DNA of 64,000 nt from Maricaulis sp039978735 (GCF_039978735.1 NZ_JBDWAS010000043.1:148640-212639); one strand, 5' to 3'; counted from the stretch's first letter, positions 1 through 9,249 are shown. Translations and numbers: made by a program. Notes: generated by a model not told the origin, from the letters alone.

Positions 1-1
1 C

Positions 2-115
2 ACGGCCGAATTTGACGGTGCGCATGGGTGGTTCTGGCGCAACCGTTCGGATGTCACCGTGAGGGTGACGCTGCGGGCGCGTGGTGCCTACAGCGAATTC
101 AACCGGCTGTTCTGA
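2..115 (+). CDS. C-terminal end of a membrane-anchor-like protein (partial)
   Basis: The window opens inside a frame that stays open from base 2 to the TGA at 113-115 and encodes 37 residues. The tail reads HGWFWRNRSDVTVRVTLRA, which resembles the end of the 'transmembrane anchor' proteins often found next to czc-type efflux genes: an HGW-aromatic motif, N, and alternating Val/Thr of a beta-strand. The start lies outside the window, so length, membrane segment and function cannot be seen. It is codirectional with the acyltransferase that follows 53 bases later. The family call is from memory of the motif and is tentative. Confidence 0.5.
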   Translation, partial: TAEFDGAHGWFWRNRSDVTVRVTLRARGAYSEFNRLF

Positions 116-168
116 AGGGGTGAGGGCTCGGCATTTGCGTCGGGCCTTCTCCTTTGGGGGAGATTGCC

Positions 169-1218
169 ATGACCCGCATCGGCGAGGCCTTTCAGGGCCG
201 CAATAACCGCTTCACGCCGGTCCGGATGGTTCTGGCGAGCCTTGTCATTCTGGAGCACGTGTTCGTCGTCGCCTATGGAACGGGCAGTCAGGGCCTCGTA
301 AGCATCCAGGGCTGGTCGCCCGGCTATCTGGCGGTCAATGGCTTCTTCATCCTGTCCGGCTTCCTCATCGCCGGCAGTCTGGAACGGCGGCAAGACCTGG
401 TCCGCTTCGTGATAGCCCGAATGCTGAGACTTTGGCCTGCGCTCATCGTGCTGGCTCTCGCGGCCGTATTGATCATCGGGCCGGTCGCGACCGGTCTGTC
501 GCCCGCGGCCTACTGGCAGGACCCGCAGACCTGGCTCTTTATTCCCAACATTGTCTTCTTCGCCGACACATCGGGCGGTCCGGCGGCGGTCTTTCCGGAC
601 AATGCGGTGCCGGGCGAGTTCTCCGCCTCGCTGTGGACTCTGCGCTATGAGGCTCTGGCCTATGCGGCGGCGGCCCTGTTGTTTTTCACGCGCGTACTGT
701 GGAGCCCGCTGGGCGGCGTGCTGTTGTGGGTGGCGGTATCAGCACTTACAGTCTGTCTCGCCACCCGCTTTCCCGAGGCGCCATCCATGCTCGTTGAGGG
801 GACTCGGCTCGCTGCAGCCTTTCTCCTCGGTGTGGCGGCTTACATGCTGAGAGGGCGCATCGCGTTGACGCTGATACCGCTTGCCGCCCTTTTACCTGCT
901 GCCTGGCTACTGGGCGAACACCCGGCGGCGCAGATACCCTGGAACCTCGCCCTGGCGAGCATCATCCTGTGGATCGGCCTGGTCCGGCTGGACCGTGTGC
1001 CGACCGGTGCCGGGCTGCCGGACTGGTCGTACGGCGTGTATATCTGGCACTATCCGCTGTTCCAGCTGGTCTGGCACTGGGGTTGGGCCTCGTCGCCCTT
1101 GCAGCTAGCCATCCTTGGAATACCTGTCACCGCAGTGATTGCTGCCATCTCGTGGCATATCGTGGAGAAGCCGTCGCTCGGGTTGCAAGCGCGGCTGTTC
1201 AAACCACGCATAGGCTGA
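169..1218 (+). CDS. Acyltransferase 3 family membrane protein (OafA/YrhL type)
   Basis: Integral membrane acyltransferase of 349 residues, of the kind that adds acetyl or other acyl groups to surface sugars; the substrate is unknown. The family signature is clear: NRFTPVRMVLA followed by a membrane helix with a His (LVILEHVF), VNGFFILSGFLI, the central SLWTLRYEALAY, and the terminal DWSYGVYIWHYP. About ten hydrophobic segments cover the protein. The ATG at 169 is preferred over the upstream TTG at 154 because a GGGGGAG ribosome site sits at 156-162. A clear paralogue lies at 28913-29995 in the opposite orientation. It is followed by a DUF3147 gene on the same strand. Confidence 0.85.
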   Translation: MTRIGEAFQGRNNRFTPVRMVLASLVILEHVFVVAYGTGSQGLVSIQGWSPGYLAVNGFFILSGFLIAGSLERRQDLVRFVIARMLRLWPALIVLALAAVLIIGPVATGLSPAAYWQDPQTWLFIPNIVFFADTSGGPAAVFPDNAVPGEFSASLWTLRYEALAYAAAALLFFTRVLWSPLGGVLLWVAVSALTVCLATRFPEAPSMLVEGTRLAAAFLLGVAAYMLRGRIALTLIPLAALLPAAWLLGEHPAAQIPWNLALASIILWIGLVRLDRVPTGAGLPDWSYGVYIWHYPLFQLVWHWGWASSPLQLAILGIPVTAVIAAISWHIVEKPSLGLQARLFKPRIG

Positions 1219-1264
1219 AAGCAGCGCGACGCGGTCGTACACTTTTTGGTTCATGGAGAAGGCA

Positions 1265-1621
1265 ATGTTCTGGCTGATCGTCAAATCCCTCCTGTCCGGC
1301 GTACTGGTCGGCATTGTTTCGGAGACCGCCAAGCGCAGCGCTGCCTTCGGTGCCCTGATCGCGTCGCTGCCCATCGTTTCCGTCCTCGGCATGCTGTGGC
1401 TCTGGCACGATACGCGTGACGCGGACCGGCTCGCCGATCATGCCGAGGCGACCTTCTGGTACGTTCTGCCCTCTCTGCCCATGTTCCTCATTCTTCCCGC
1501 TCTCCTGCGGCGAGGCATGGGTTTCTGGCCGTCCCTCGGCATCGGCTGCGCCATCACGATAGCGCTCTATTTCGCCATGACGGTATTCGGACCGAAACTG
1601 GGCCTGCGCCTGCCGATCTGA
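1265..1621 (+). CDS. DUF3147 family small membrane protein
   Basis: A small integral membrane protein of 118 residues, almost entirely hydrophobic, with about four membrane segments. The N-terminal run FWLIVKSLLSGVLVGIVSET and the central SLPIVSVLGMLWLW match the DUF3147 (GlpM-like) family of inner-membrane proteins of unknown function. The ATG at 1265 has a GGAGAAGG ribosome site directly upstream; the in-frame ATG at 1253 would bury that site and is less likely. It follows the acyltransferase on the same strand by 46 bases and may be cotranscribed. Such proteins recur in metal-resistance islands, but no role is shown here. Confidence 0.7.
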   Translation: MFWLIVKSLLSGVLVGIVSETAKRSAAFGALIASLPIVSVLGMLWLWHDTRDADRLADHAEATFWYVLPSLPMFLILPALLRRGMGFWPSLGIGCAITIALYFAMTVFGPKLGLRLPI

Positions 1622-1664
1622 GCACGCTTGCAACGGCGCAGTGGCCGGTTCAGGACTTTTGAAC

Positions 1665-1682
1665 GCACATCCCGTGATGTGC
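1665..1682. repeat. Short hairpin between convergent genes
   Basis: GCACATC and GATGTGC form a perfect 7-bp inverted repeat with a 4-base loop, in the 202-base gap between the convergent DUF3147 and recombinase genes. No T-run follows directly on either strand, so it is not a clear factor-independent terminator. The rest of the gap shows nothing recognisable. Confidence 0.3.
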
Positions 1683-1823
1683 GGCAGGACGGGGACTTTT
1701 GGGAAGAGCGCTGGTTCTTGGGGCAGCGGCATCCCGTCCTGCGTCTGATCGGCGAGCACACGGCACCGACACGCCGGATTCGTGCTGGATATCCGACTTG
1801 GGAGTGTTCAGCGCCCTTCAGCG

Positions 1824-2453
1824 TCACAGCTCGATGCTCTCCGCCAGTTCCAGCGCATCCTCCAGCTCGACGCCAAGGTACCGCACCGTGCTGTCGAGCT
1901 TTGTATGGCCGAGCAGGAGCTGGACCGCCCGGACATTGCCGGTCTTGCGGTAGATGAGCGTCGCCTTGGTCCGGCGCAGGGAGTGCGTGCCATAGGCGGA
2001 TATCGGCAGCCCGATCATGCCGACCCAGCGGTTGACGATGCGGCCGTATTGCCGCGTGCTGATAGGCCGGGCCGGGTCCTTGCGGCTGGGGAACAGCCAA
2101 TCCTGCGGGTTCAGTCCCTTGAAGCGTCGCCAGGCCTCGAGGGCGTCTCGCGTCTGCTGGGTAACCTCGAACTGGACCGGCGCACCGGTCTTGCTCTGAA
2201 CCAGCTTGGCGCGATGGCGGATCTCGCCGCCGATCCAGAGGTCGTTGACGCGCAGCCGTACCAGGTCGCAGCCGCGCAGCTTGCTGTCGATCGCCAGGTC
2301 GAACAAAGCCAGATCCCGCTTGTGGTCGGCGATCTGAAGACGAATCCGGATCGACCAGACCTCCTTCGCCTTGAACGGCGGCTTCTGCCCGATCAGCTTG
2401 CCCTTGTTCCAGGGCTCCGGCCGCGTGCGGTCCGAAAGATAGATCGTGTCCAT
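1824..2453 (-). CDS. Minimal tyrosine recombinase/integrase
   Basis: Site-specific recombinase of 209 residues, shorter than the usual 300-400 because it carries only the catalytic domain and a short N-terminal extension. Catalytic residues are visible in order: Arg in SKLRGCDLVRL, Lys in VQSKTG, His-x-x-Arg in HSLRR, His in LLGHTKL, and the Tyr nucleophile in STVRYLGV. The ATG at 2453 follows a GGAGG site by 5 bases; a longer frame upstream to 2663 lacks such a site and family similarity. It lies between the DUF3147 gene and the DUF3703-czc operon, on the same strand as czc. No att site is visible nearby, so its substrate is unknown. Confidence 0.85.
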   Translation of the reverse strand: MDTIYLSDRTRPEPWNKGKLIGQKPPFKAKEVWSIRIRLQIADHKRDLALFDLAIDSKLRGCDLVRLRVNDLWIGGEIRHRAKLVQSKTGAPVQFEVTQQTRDALEAWRRFKGLNPQDWLFPSRKDPARPISTRQYGRIVNRWVGMIGLPISAYGTHSLRRTKATLIYRKTGNVRAVQLLLGHTKLDSTVRYLGVELEDALELAESIEL

Positions 2454-2682
2454 AGTGGCCTCCATGTTGGGAAGCCGTGGATTATGCGCCTGGGGTGACC
2501 TGGGGCCAAAAGCGCCACAGATCCTGTGAGCTGACGTGACTGACCCAGCCCCGTGATCCGGGCCTTGTATGTCCCCTCCTGCGCCTGACCGTCCGATCTC
2601 CGAAAGCGGACAAAGTCTTCCCTTAAGTCGGGTTCGATACTCCGGAGGCGTCCCCCTCGCCACTAGTGCCCACCCTGCAGCG

Positions 2683-3105
2683 TCAACGGAGCAAGAGGAG
2701 TGTGGCCAAGACGGCGAGGGCCGTGAGCACCAGTATCCGGACAGTCACGTCTCGGGTCACCGAATAGTGCTGCAGCAGCGCTTCAAGGTCTGCCGGAATC
2801 GGCATGGGCTTGATGGCGGAGACGTCGGCCCCACCTGTATTGCCCTTGGGGACCCAGCCGAAGACATAGCCCGGTATGACGGCGACGAGCCTCACGATCT
2901 GTCCGCGAATCTCCCGCCGGTCGGCCCGCCGGAGGCCGAGTTTCAGCATCCACCAGTGCGTGGCCCAATGAGTGAGGAAATATCGCTGGCCGAGGATGTG
3001 CGCCCGCTCAAGATGGCGAAACGCCTCGGCGTCGTCGCGGGCCGCGCAGGCGGCCCGCGCCAGGCTCATTTCCGCCCTCCAGGCGGCCTTGAGGGTTCGC
3101 TTCAT
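2683..3105 (-). CDS. DUF3703 domain protein
   Basis: A 140-residue protein of the DUF3703 family, a family commonly attached to czc-type efflux operons. Visible features are an N-terminal soluble region rich in Ala, Arg and aromatic residues (AFRHLERAHILGQ, THWATHWWMLK) with several His and Trp, and one hydrophobic C-terminal segment (VRILVLTALAVLATLLLL). Its start overlaps the czcA stop by 4 bases, so it is the last gene of the czc operon and translationally coupled to it. The biochemical role is unknown; an accessory role in metal efflux is inferred only from position. Confidence 0.8.
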   Translation of the reverse strand: MKRTLKAAWRAEMSLARAACAARDDAEAFRHLERAHILGQRYFLTHWATHWWMLKLGLRRADRREIRGQIVRLVAVIPGYVFGWVPKGNTGGADVSAIKPMPIPADLEALLQHYSVTRDVTVRILVLTALAVLATLLLLR

Positions 3106-6100
3106 GGCCGCGCCTCCGCTTCTTTGTCGGCTGGCGTGTGCCGTGGTGGCCGGAGCCCCGAAAGAGCCAGCGAGGTGCCGTGCACCAGCCGGTAGAGGGC
3201 CGGCAGAACGACAAGCGTCAAAAGTGTCGAGGACAGGATGCCGCCGATCACCACGGTCGCCAGCGGACGCTGGACCTCGCTGCCGGTGCCTACATTGAAG
3301 GCCATCGGCACGAAGCCAAGGCTTGCCACCAGCGCCGTCATCAGCACCGGACGCAGGCGCTGCAGCGCTCCGTCGCGTATGGCGTCAACAAGGCTTGCGC
3401 CGCGATCCCTCAGCGCCTTGATGAAGGTGACCATGACAACCCCGTTCAGCACCGCCACGCCGGACAGCGCGATGAAGCCGACACCCGCGGAGATCGACAG
3501 GGGCATATCGCGAAGCGCCAGGGCCGCGACACCGCCGGTGAGCGCCAGCGGCACGCCGGTAAAGACGATTGCGGAATCCCGGACGGTACCGAACAGCATC
3601 ATCAAAAGACCGAAGATCAGTGCCAAGGCGACGGGCACGACGACGGTCAGACGCTGGCTGGCCGAGATCAGCTGCTCGAACGTGCCTCCGTAATCGATCC
3701 AGTAGCCGGCGGGGATGTCCACCCGTTCGTCAACCGCCGCCCGTACATCTGCAACGAACGACCCCAGGTCGCGGTCACGAACGTTCGCGGTGACGACGAC
3801 GCGCCGCTTGCCATTCTCGCGGCTGATCTGGTTGGGGCCGGTGACGATATCCACGCGTGCTACCTCGCTGAGTGGAACGAACAGCAGACCTTCCGGATCG
3901 GCCCGACCGCCGTCCAGCGGGACCGGAAGGCGTTCGATGGCGCGAATGTCCTCCCGCACCGCATCGGGAAAGCGCACGACGATGTCGAACCGCCGGTCGC
4001 CCTCGTAGAACTGACCGGCTCTCCTGCCGCCGATGGCGGCGCCGACGACGTCCTGGACATCCGAAACGCTCAACCCGTAACGCGCCACGGCCTGCCGGTC
4101 CGGCGTGATAGACAGGATCGGCAGGCCGGTGATCTGTTCGGTCCGCACATCCTGCGCGCCCTCGATGGACGCGACGACGGATTCGATGTCCTCGGCGGTC
4201 GCCAGGAGCTGATCGAGATCGTCGCCATAGACCTTGATGGCCAGATCGCTGCGGACGCCGGAAATCAGTTCGTTGAACCGCATCTCGATCGGTTGCGTGA
4301 ACTCGTAATTGTTTCCGGGGACGCTCTGGGCCACCGCCTCGATCTCGGCGATGAGGCGGGATTTCGGCTTCCGGGAATCCGGCCACTCGCTGCGGGGCCT
4401 GAGGATCAGGAATGTGTCGGAGAGGCTGGGCGGCATCGGATCGGTGGCGATGTCCGGCGTACCGATACGCGAGAACACACGCTCGACTTCCGGTACCGTT
4501 CTGAGCCGGGCTTCGAGCTGCAGCTGCATTTCGATCGACTGGTTGAGGCCTGTGCCGGGAATCCGCATCGCATGCATCGCGATGTCGCCTTCGTCGAGGC
4601 TGGGAATAAATTCCGTACCCATGCGTGTGGCCCCCAGGCCCGCCATCACGACCAGGACGGCGCCCAGCATGGCCGGAATGAGCGGCCAGCGGAGCGAGGC
4701 GTCCAGAACGGGCCGATAGAGCCAGCTTGCACCGCGCACCACGCGGCTTTCCTTCTCGTCGATTTTGCCGGTGACGAATGTCGCCACGGCGGCCGGAACG
4801 AAGGTCAGGGACAGGATGAGCGCCGAAGTGAGGGCCAGCACGACCGTGAAGGCCATCGGGTGGAACATTTTTCCTTCCACACCGGTGAGGGCGAAGATCG
4901 GCAGATAGACCACCGTGATAATGACCACGCCGAAAATTGAGGGTTTGATCACTTCCGATGCGGCCGAGGCGGTGAGATCGAAACGCTCCTCCCGGCTGAG
5001 GAGCCGCCCCAGTTCGCGCTGAGCAATCGAAAATCGTCGCAGACAATTCTCGACGATGATCACCGCCCCGTCGACGATCAGTCCGAAATCGAGCGCGCCC
5101 AGGCTCATGAGATTGCCCGATACGCGGTTCTCGACCATGCCCGTCACCGTCATCAGCATGGAGAGCGGAATAACCAGCGCCGTCAGGATCGCCGCCCGGA
5201 CATTGCCGAGCAGCAGGAAGAGCACAACGATTACGAGAAGGGCACCTTCGGCAAGGTTCTTCTCGACAGTCGCGATGGTCCGCTCGACCAGGGTGGTGCG
5301 ATTGTAGACCGTCTCCAGAACGACGCCATCGGGCAGACTCGGGCGGATTTGGTCGATCCGTTCGTCGACAGCGTGAGCCACGGCACGGCTGTTTTCGCCG
5401 ATCAACATGAAGGCGATGCCCAGAACGACCTCCTCGCCATTCTGCGTCGCCGCGCCGGTGCGAAGCTCTTCGCCGGGACCCACGCGCGCAATGTCGCCCA
5501 GCCGGATCTGCGTTTCGCCGGTATCGCGGACCACGATAGTCCGCAGTGCATCCAGGCTTTCCGCCTGGCCCGGCACGCGCACCAGGTTCTGCGCGCCATG
5601 GCGTTCGATGTAGCCGGCGCCGACATTCTCGTTGTTGCGCTCTACGGCTTCGACGATGTCGCGCAGGGAAATGCCGAACCCGGCGAGCTGCGCGGGGTCG
5701 GGGACGATGTGGATTTCCTTGGTGAACCCACCGAATGTATTGACCTCGGTCACACCGTCCACCGTGCGCAGCTGCGGCAGGACCACCCAGTCGTTCAGGG
5801 TGCGCAGGTCCATCGGCGTCCACGGCTCGCCGTCATCCCGGACAGCGCCCGGTTCCGCGGCGATCGTATAGAGGTATATCTCGCCCAGCCCCGTTGCGAT
5901 GGGACCCAACTGCGGGGTGATACCCGGCGGCAGGGTGTCCGCGATCGATTGCAGCCGTTCCGAAATCAGCTGGCGGGCGCGGTAAAGATCGCTCCCGTCC
6001 TCGAACACGACGGTGACCTGGCTGAGACCGTAGCGCGAGATCGATCGCGTATAGTCGAGCCCGGGCAGACCGGAAATTGCAGTCTCGATGGGAAAGGTCA

Positions 6101-6293
6101 GACGCTGCTCGGCTTCAAGTGGCGAATAGCCAGGCGCTTCGGTGTTGATCTGGACCTGGACATTGGTGATGTCCGGTACGGCGTCGATCGGCAGCCTGGT
6201 GAAATTCCAGACACCGATGCCGGCGATGACCGCCGTCAGCACCAGGACGACCCAGCGGTAGCGGATGGACAGGCGGATGAGGTTTTCCAGCAT
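3102..6293 (-). CDS. czcA: CzcA-type heavy-metal RND efflux pump
   Basis: Inner-membrane proton/metal antiporter of 1063 residues, the usual length for the heavy-metal RND family, which exports divalent cations through a CBA complex. The N-terminus (MLENLIRLSIRYRW) and the porter-domain motif QVQINTEAPGYSPLEAEQ are typical. The TM4 signature DFGLIVDGAVIIVEN, around residue 400, is the Czc/Cnr/Ncc-like form rather than the Cus form, pointing to Co/Zn/Cd/Ni and not Cu/Ag. About twelve membrane segments flank two large periplasmic loops. It lies 9 bases after czcB and overlaps DUF3703. The exact metal cannot be decided from the sequence alone. Confidence 0.95.
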   Translation of the reverse strand: MLENLIRLSIRYRWVVLVLTAVIAGIGVWNFTRLPIDAVPDITNVQVQINTEAPGYSPLEAEQRLTFPIETAISGLPGLDYTRSISRYGLSQVTVVFEDGSDLYRARQLISERLQSIADTLPPGITPQLGPIATGLGEIYLYTIAAEPGAVRDDGEPWTPMDLRTLNDWVVLPQLRTVDGVTEVNTFGGFTKEIHIVPDPAQLAGFGISLRDIVEAVERNNENVGAGYIERHGAQNLVRVPGQAESLDALRTIVVRDTGETQIRLGDIARVGPGEELRTGAATQNGEEVVLGIAFMLIGENSRAVAHAVDERIDQIRPSLPDGVVLETVYNRTTLVERTIATVEKNLAEGALLVIVVLFLLLGNVRAAILTALVIPLSMLMTVTGMVENRVSGNLMSLGALDFGLIVDGAVIIVENCLRRFSIAQRELGRLLSREERFDLTASAASEVIKPSIFGVVIITVVYLPIFALTGVEGKMFHPMAFTVVLALTSALILSLTFVPAAVATFVTGKIDEKESRVVRGASWLYRPVLDASLRWPLIPAMLGAVLVVMAGLGATRMGTEFIPSLDEGDIAMHAMRIPGTGLNQSIEMQLQLEARLRTVPEVERVFSRIGTPDIATDPMPPSLSDTFLILRPRSEWPDSRKPKSRLIAEIEAVAQSVPGNNYEFTQPIEMRFNELISGVRSDLAIKVYGDDLDQLLATAEDIESVVASIEGAQDVRTEQITGLPILSITPDRQAVARYGLSVSDVQDVVGAAIGGRRAGQFYEGDRRFDIVVRFPDAVREDIRAIERLPVPLDGGRADPEGLLFVPLSEVARVDIVTGPNQISRENGKRRVVVTANVRDRDLGSFVADVRAAVDERVDIPAGYWIDYGGTFEQLISASQRLTVVVPVALALIFGLLMMLFGTVRDSAIVFTGVPLALTGGVAALALRDMPLSISAGVGFIALSGVAVLNGVVMVTFIKALRDRGASLVDAIRDGALQRLRPVLMTALVASLGFVPMAFNVGTGSEVQRPLATVVIGGILSSTLLTLVVLPALYRLVHGTSLALSGLRPPRHTPADKEAEARP

Positions 6294-6302
6294 GGCGCGG
6301 TC

Positions 6303-7301
6303 CTAGTGATTGTGTCCCGCACCGGCCTTTTCGATATCGGCCAGGATGAGGAAGGAATTCTCGACGACATAGGTCTCGCCGGGTTCGAGACCGGACAGGA
6401 CTTCGGCGAAGACCCCGTCGCGACGTCCCAGTTCGAGCAGGCGCGCTTCGTAGACAGCTCCCTCCTGCACGAATACGGCCTGCCCGTTGCGATAGCGCTG
6501 GATGCCGCTTTCGCGCACGGCGAGCGGGACGTCGTATTCCGCCGTCGCCACGCGCGCCTCAACGCGCATTCCAGGCCTGAAACCGCTGCCCTCGGGCAGT
6601 TCCACACGCGCGATCAGCGACTGTGTCGCTGTTTCCGAAAGCGGCAGGAAGGCAGTAATCCGGCCATCGGCTTCTATGTCGCCGCCCGCCAGGCGGACGG
6701 TGACGGACTGGCCGGCCTCGATCCGGGCGGCATCGCGCGGGAAGACGTGCAGTTCGGCCTGGAGCGCATTCAGGTCTGCCAGGCGGTAGAGCGGCCGATC
6801 GTTTGCGACATCGCCAGGATTGGAGAACCGCTCGAGCACAGTCCCCGAAATCGGGGCCGGCACGCGATAGGCCTGCAGACTGCTCGCGTTCTCGACGACG
6901 GCCAGCGTATCGCCGGCCTCGACGGTGTCGCCTACGGTGGCCGTCGCCTCAAGCACGCGTCCCGGATAAACCGCCCTCACATCGGCCCGTGCCGACGGCT
7001 TGAGCCGGACGATGCCGAATAGTGCAGCGGTTTCGCGCATGACGGCGGGCCCGGCCGGCTCCGCTACCACCCCCAAAGCCAGCGCGACATCGGGAGCAAT
7101 GCGCGTACGGCCTTCCTCATGTTCGTCGTCATGCTCGTCGTCTTGACCGTCTTCGCCATGGCCCGCCTCGTCGCCATGACCGTGGTCGTCGTCCTCATGA
7201 GCCTGCGCCCGCAATGTCGTCCCGCTATCGCCGCAGGCCGGCAGAGCCGCGCTGCAAGCCATCGCGAGCAGGACGGCAAGGAGTTTACGTTCGTGCATCA
7301 T
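6303..7301 (-). CDS. czcB: CzcB-type periplasmic adaptor
   Basis: Membrane-fusion protein (332 residues) linking the RND pump to the outer-membrane channel. A lipoprotein signal with lipobox LPAC (Cys near residue 23) is followed by a stretch of about 40 residues very rich in His, Asp and Glu, a likely periplasmic metal-binding tail. The usual barrel-sandwich and hairpin regions follow (VYPGRVLEATATVGDTVEAG; VPAPISGTVLERFSNPGD). The start overlaps the czcC stop (ATGATGA) and has a GGAG site 8 bases upstream. The His-rich insertion is common in Czc adaptors and fits binding of zinc-like metals. Confidence 0.93.
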   Translation of the reverse strand: MMHERKLLAVLLAMACSAALPACGDSGTTLRAQAHEDDDHGHGDEAGHGEDGQDDEHDDEHEEGRTRIAPDVALALGVVAEPAGPAVMRETAALFGIVRLKPSARADVRAVYPGRVLEATATVGDTVEAGDTLAVVENASSLQAYRVPAPISGTVLERFSNPGDVANDRPLYRLADLNALQAELHVFPRDAARIEAGQSVTVRLAGGDIEADGRITAFLPLSETATQSLIARVELPEGSGFRPGMRVEARVATAEYDVPLAVRESGIQRYRNGQAVFVQEGAVYEARLLELGRRDGVFAEVLSGLEPGETYVVENSFLILADIEKAGAGHNH

Positions 7302-8560
7302 CGCTGGGACTCCGGGAGAGGCCGGGACCGTGACTCGATGCCCAGACGGGCGAGCGAGGCCTGGGCCTGGAAATAGGTTTCGAGAAGATCGATGCGGCGG
7401 GCATGGAGGTCGAACAGCGTGCGCCGCGCCTCAATGACGTCGAGATAGGTGAAGGCGCCGCGCTCATAGCCGTCGGTGGCAAGGTCGAGCGCGTCTCGGG
7501 CGTCGGCAATGGCGCTGGTTTCGAGCCGGCGCCAGGCCTGTCGCGCCGTCTCGGCTCTTTGGCGCAGGAAACGACGCTGCCGTTCGGCGCCCTGCACCAG
7601 GGCGTCGGCTTCGGCGGTGATCCGCGCCTGTTGTGCCCGGTCGCGGGCGACGCGGGCGCTGGACCGCGGCGGGGTGCCCAGGGGGATCGAGACGCTGCCG
7701 ACCAGCGCGACATCGTCGTCGAGCCCGAAACTGCGTACGCCCATTCCCCAGGTTACGTCAGGCACGGCCTCGGCCTGCGACAGGCGCATGCGGGCCCGGT
7801 TTTCCGTCTGCTGCGCTTCGTAGCGGGCCAGCTCGGGCGGCTGAACCGCGCCAGCTGACGCGCCTGTTTCAGGTGCACGGGGGTGGAAGGAACAGGTGTC
7901 GAAATTCCCGCTGTCCTCGTTCCAAAACGCCGCAATGGCGGCGCTGAGTGTGTCGCGCTGCATCTCCAGCGTGACGATATCGCTCTCGGCAAGCGACACC
8001 TCGGTCGCCGCGCGCCGCGCAGCCAGCTCCGGATCCCGCGCCGCCGCAACCCGGCGCGTGACGAGAGCCTGGACGTCGCGCGCGACCGCCAGCCGCTCCT
8101 GCGCAAGTTCCAGGCGGGTCCGGGTGCTCCACAGCGACACGAACAGGGTCTCGATTTCGTAAGCGATGTCGGCCTCGACCACAGCCATGTCCGCCTGCGC
8201 GACCCCAACGCCGGCATCGGCCAGGGCCTCGCGTGCTTCGCGCTTGCCGCCACGTTCCCAGACGCGGGTATAGCGGCCGGTGATGTCGAGGTTCTCGATA
8301 TCGCTACCCAGGCCGAAGCCCGGATAATTCTCGGTGGACAGCTCGAAACGGTCCTGCGGGCGAAAGCCGGCGATCGCGCGCTCCGCCCGGGCCGCATCGA
8401 TCGCCGCGCGTATCGCATCGGGCCGCAGGTCGGCGGTTCGGGCCAGCGTGACGGCCTGATCGAGGCCGATGCCGCCGGGCGAGCAGGTCTGAGCCGCCGC
8501 AGGCATGGCCACGAGCAGCCCGCCCAGCGCGGCGAGCGCACCCATAGATTTGATTTTCAT
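7298..8560 (-). CDS. czcC: CzcC-type outer-membrane efflux channel (TolC family)
   Basis: Outer-membrane factor of 420 residues with a cleavable signal peptide (MGALAALGGLLVAMPAAAQ) and two long alpha-helical repeat regions rich in Ala, Arg and Glu, typical of TolC-family channels. The first repeat contains LDQAVTLARTADLRPDA, the second a matching block ending LDLATDGYERGAFTYLDVIE. It forms the exit duct of the CzcCBA complex. The start lies 65 bases from the end of the upstream Cys-rich gene, and its stop overlaps the czcB start, so all four genes are read from the MerR-type promoter near 9040. Confidence 0.92.
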   Translation of the reverse strand: MKIKSMGALAALGGLLVAMPAAAQTCSPGGIGLDQAVTLARTADLRPDAIRAAIDAARAERAIAGFRPQDRFELSTENYPGFGLGSDIENLDITGRYTRVWERGGKREAREALADAGVGVAQADMAVVEADIAYEIETLFVSLWSTRTRLELAQERLAVARDVQALVTRRVAAARDPELAARRAATEVSLAESDIVTLEMQRDTLSAAIAAFWNEDSGNFDTCSFHPRAPETGASAGAVQPPELARYEAQQTENRARMRLSQAEAVPDVTWGMGVRSFGLDDDVALVGSVSIPLGTPPRSSARVARDRAQQARITAEADALVQGAERQRRFLRQRAETARQAWRRLETSAIADARDALDLATDGYERGAFTYLDVIEARRTLFDLHARRIDLLETYFQAQASLARLGIESRSRPLPESQR

Positions 8561-8625
8561 GTCTCGATTGTCCTCATCTCATTCCGAACGGGAGCCGTCG
8601 CGCTGCGACAGCCCGGGTTTCGAAA

Positions 8626-8988
8626 TCAGATGCGGGGCGGGCGAAAATGGCCGCAATCGGTCCGGGTCGGTCCCGCGATGACTTCCAGCCTGGGACGATC
8701 CTGCGGCTCAGCGGCGATTGTCAGCGCGGTGTCGTGGGACGATGCCAGGAGACAAAGATGGCAGCCTCCGCACTGGACCGCCGCGGAGTGGTGCCCCGCC
8801 GACGGCTCGGCCGGTGCTTCGCCGTCAAACTGCCCACGGTCCGCGAGCGCGCAGATATCCCGCTCAGTGCCGCATCCATCGCCTTGTTCAGCCAGCGCAC
8901 TCACAGGCACAGCCATGACAATCATCGTCATGAAAATGGCGATGACGGCCCTGGCCCGACTGAAGAGTCCGCGTCCTGTCATGCGCAT
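8626..8988 (-). CDS. Small Cys/His-containing exported protein heading the czc operon
   Basis: A 120-residue protein with no family I can name. The ATG at 8988 is chosen because a GGGGGGAC site lies 7 bases upstream and because the longer frame would start inside the promoter. A hydrophobic N-terminal segment (RARAVIAIFMTMIVMAVPVS) ends in an AxA-like site (SALA), consistent with export. The mature part has a cluster CGGCHLCLL, two more Cys (GCGTERDIC) and scattered His, suggesting soft-metal or redox chemistry. As first gene of the operon it precedes the TolC-family gene, exactly as the Cys-rich gene at 44163-44528 precedes cusC. Confidence 0.6.
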   Translation of the reverse strand: MRMTGRGLFSRARAVIAIFMTMIVMAVPVSALAEQGDGCGTERDICALADRGQFDGEAPAEPSAGHHSAAVQCGGCHLCLLASSHDTALTIAAEPQDRPRLEVIAGPTRTDCGHFRPPRI

Positions 8989-9029
8989 ACCAACGTCCCC
9001 CCGGGAGCGTTCGACCAAGCTACCGCTCG

Positions 9030-9060
9030 TCTCTAACACCTAAAGTCGCTAGAGGGTCAA
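9030..9060 (-). promoter_or_regulatory. MerR-family (ZntR/CadR/PbrR-like) promoter of the czc operon
   Basis: On the minus strand a -35 TTGACC (9060-9055) is followed by a 19-base spacer and a -10 TAGAGA (9035-9030). The spacer holds an imperfect dyad, CCTCTAG and CTTTAGG about a CGA centre. An over-long spacer with a central dyad is the hallmark of promoters untwisted by MerR-family metal regulators, and the half-sites look like the Zn/Cd/Pb class. Transcription would start about 35 bases before the ATG at 8988. No merR-like gene is visible in the window. Confidence 0.7.
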
Positions 9061-9211
9061 GCCCGGTTATGGTTTTCATCAATCGAGAGCCAGCCCGAGC
9101 GCGGGTTCGGCTACCCGGGTATTCCGACACAAGGGAATTCCAATGTCCGCTGCTGCGCCAAAGCGGCAGTGCGCCGTCAAGCTGGGCCCGTAACGAGTTA
9201 TCATTGAAATT

Positions 9212-9239
9212 TGTCAGAAATTCGCATATATTTCTGACA
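9212..9239. promoter_or_regulatory. Inverted-repeat operator of the abiE operon
   Basis: TGTCAGAAAT (9212-9221) and ATTTCTGACA (9230-9239) are perfect 10-bp inverted arms with an 8-base AT-rich spacer. The right arm runs into the AGGAGA ribosome site of abiEi (ATG at 9250). AbiEi antitoxins are known to repress their own operon by binding inverted repeats in the promoter, so this is the likely autoregulatory site. Confidence 0.75.
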
Positions 9240-9249
9240 GGAGATTGAG

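Noticed and set aside
3138..4940. 600-residue open frame on the plus strand opposite czcA
   Set aside because: It is antisense to a clear RND pump, has extreme His/Asp/Arg/Gln composition typical of reverse-strand frames in GC-rich DNA, and shows no domain or ribosome site.
5349..7022. 557-residue plus-strand frame over czcA/czcB
   Set aside because: Antisense shadow of the RND pump and adaptor; no recognisable motif.
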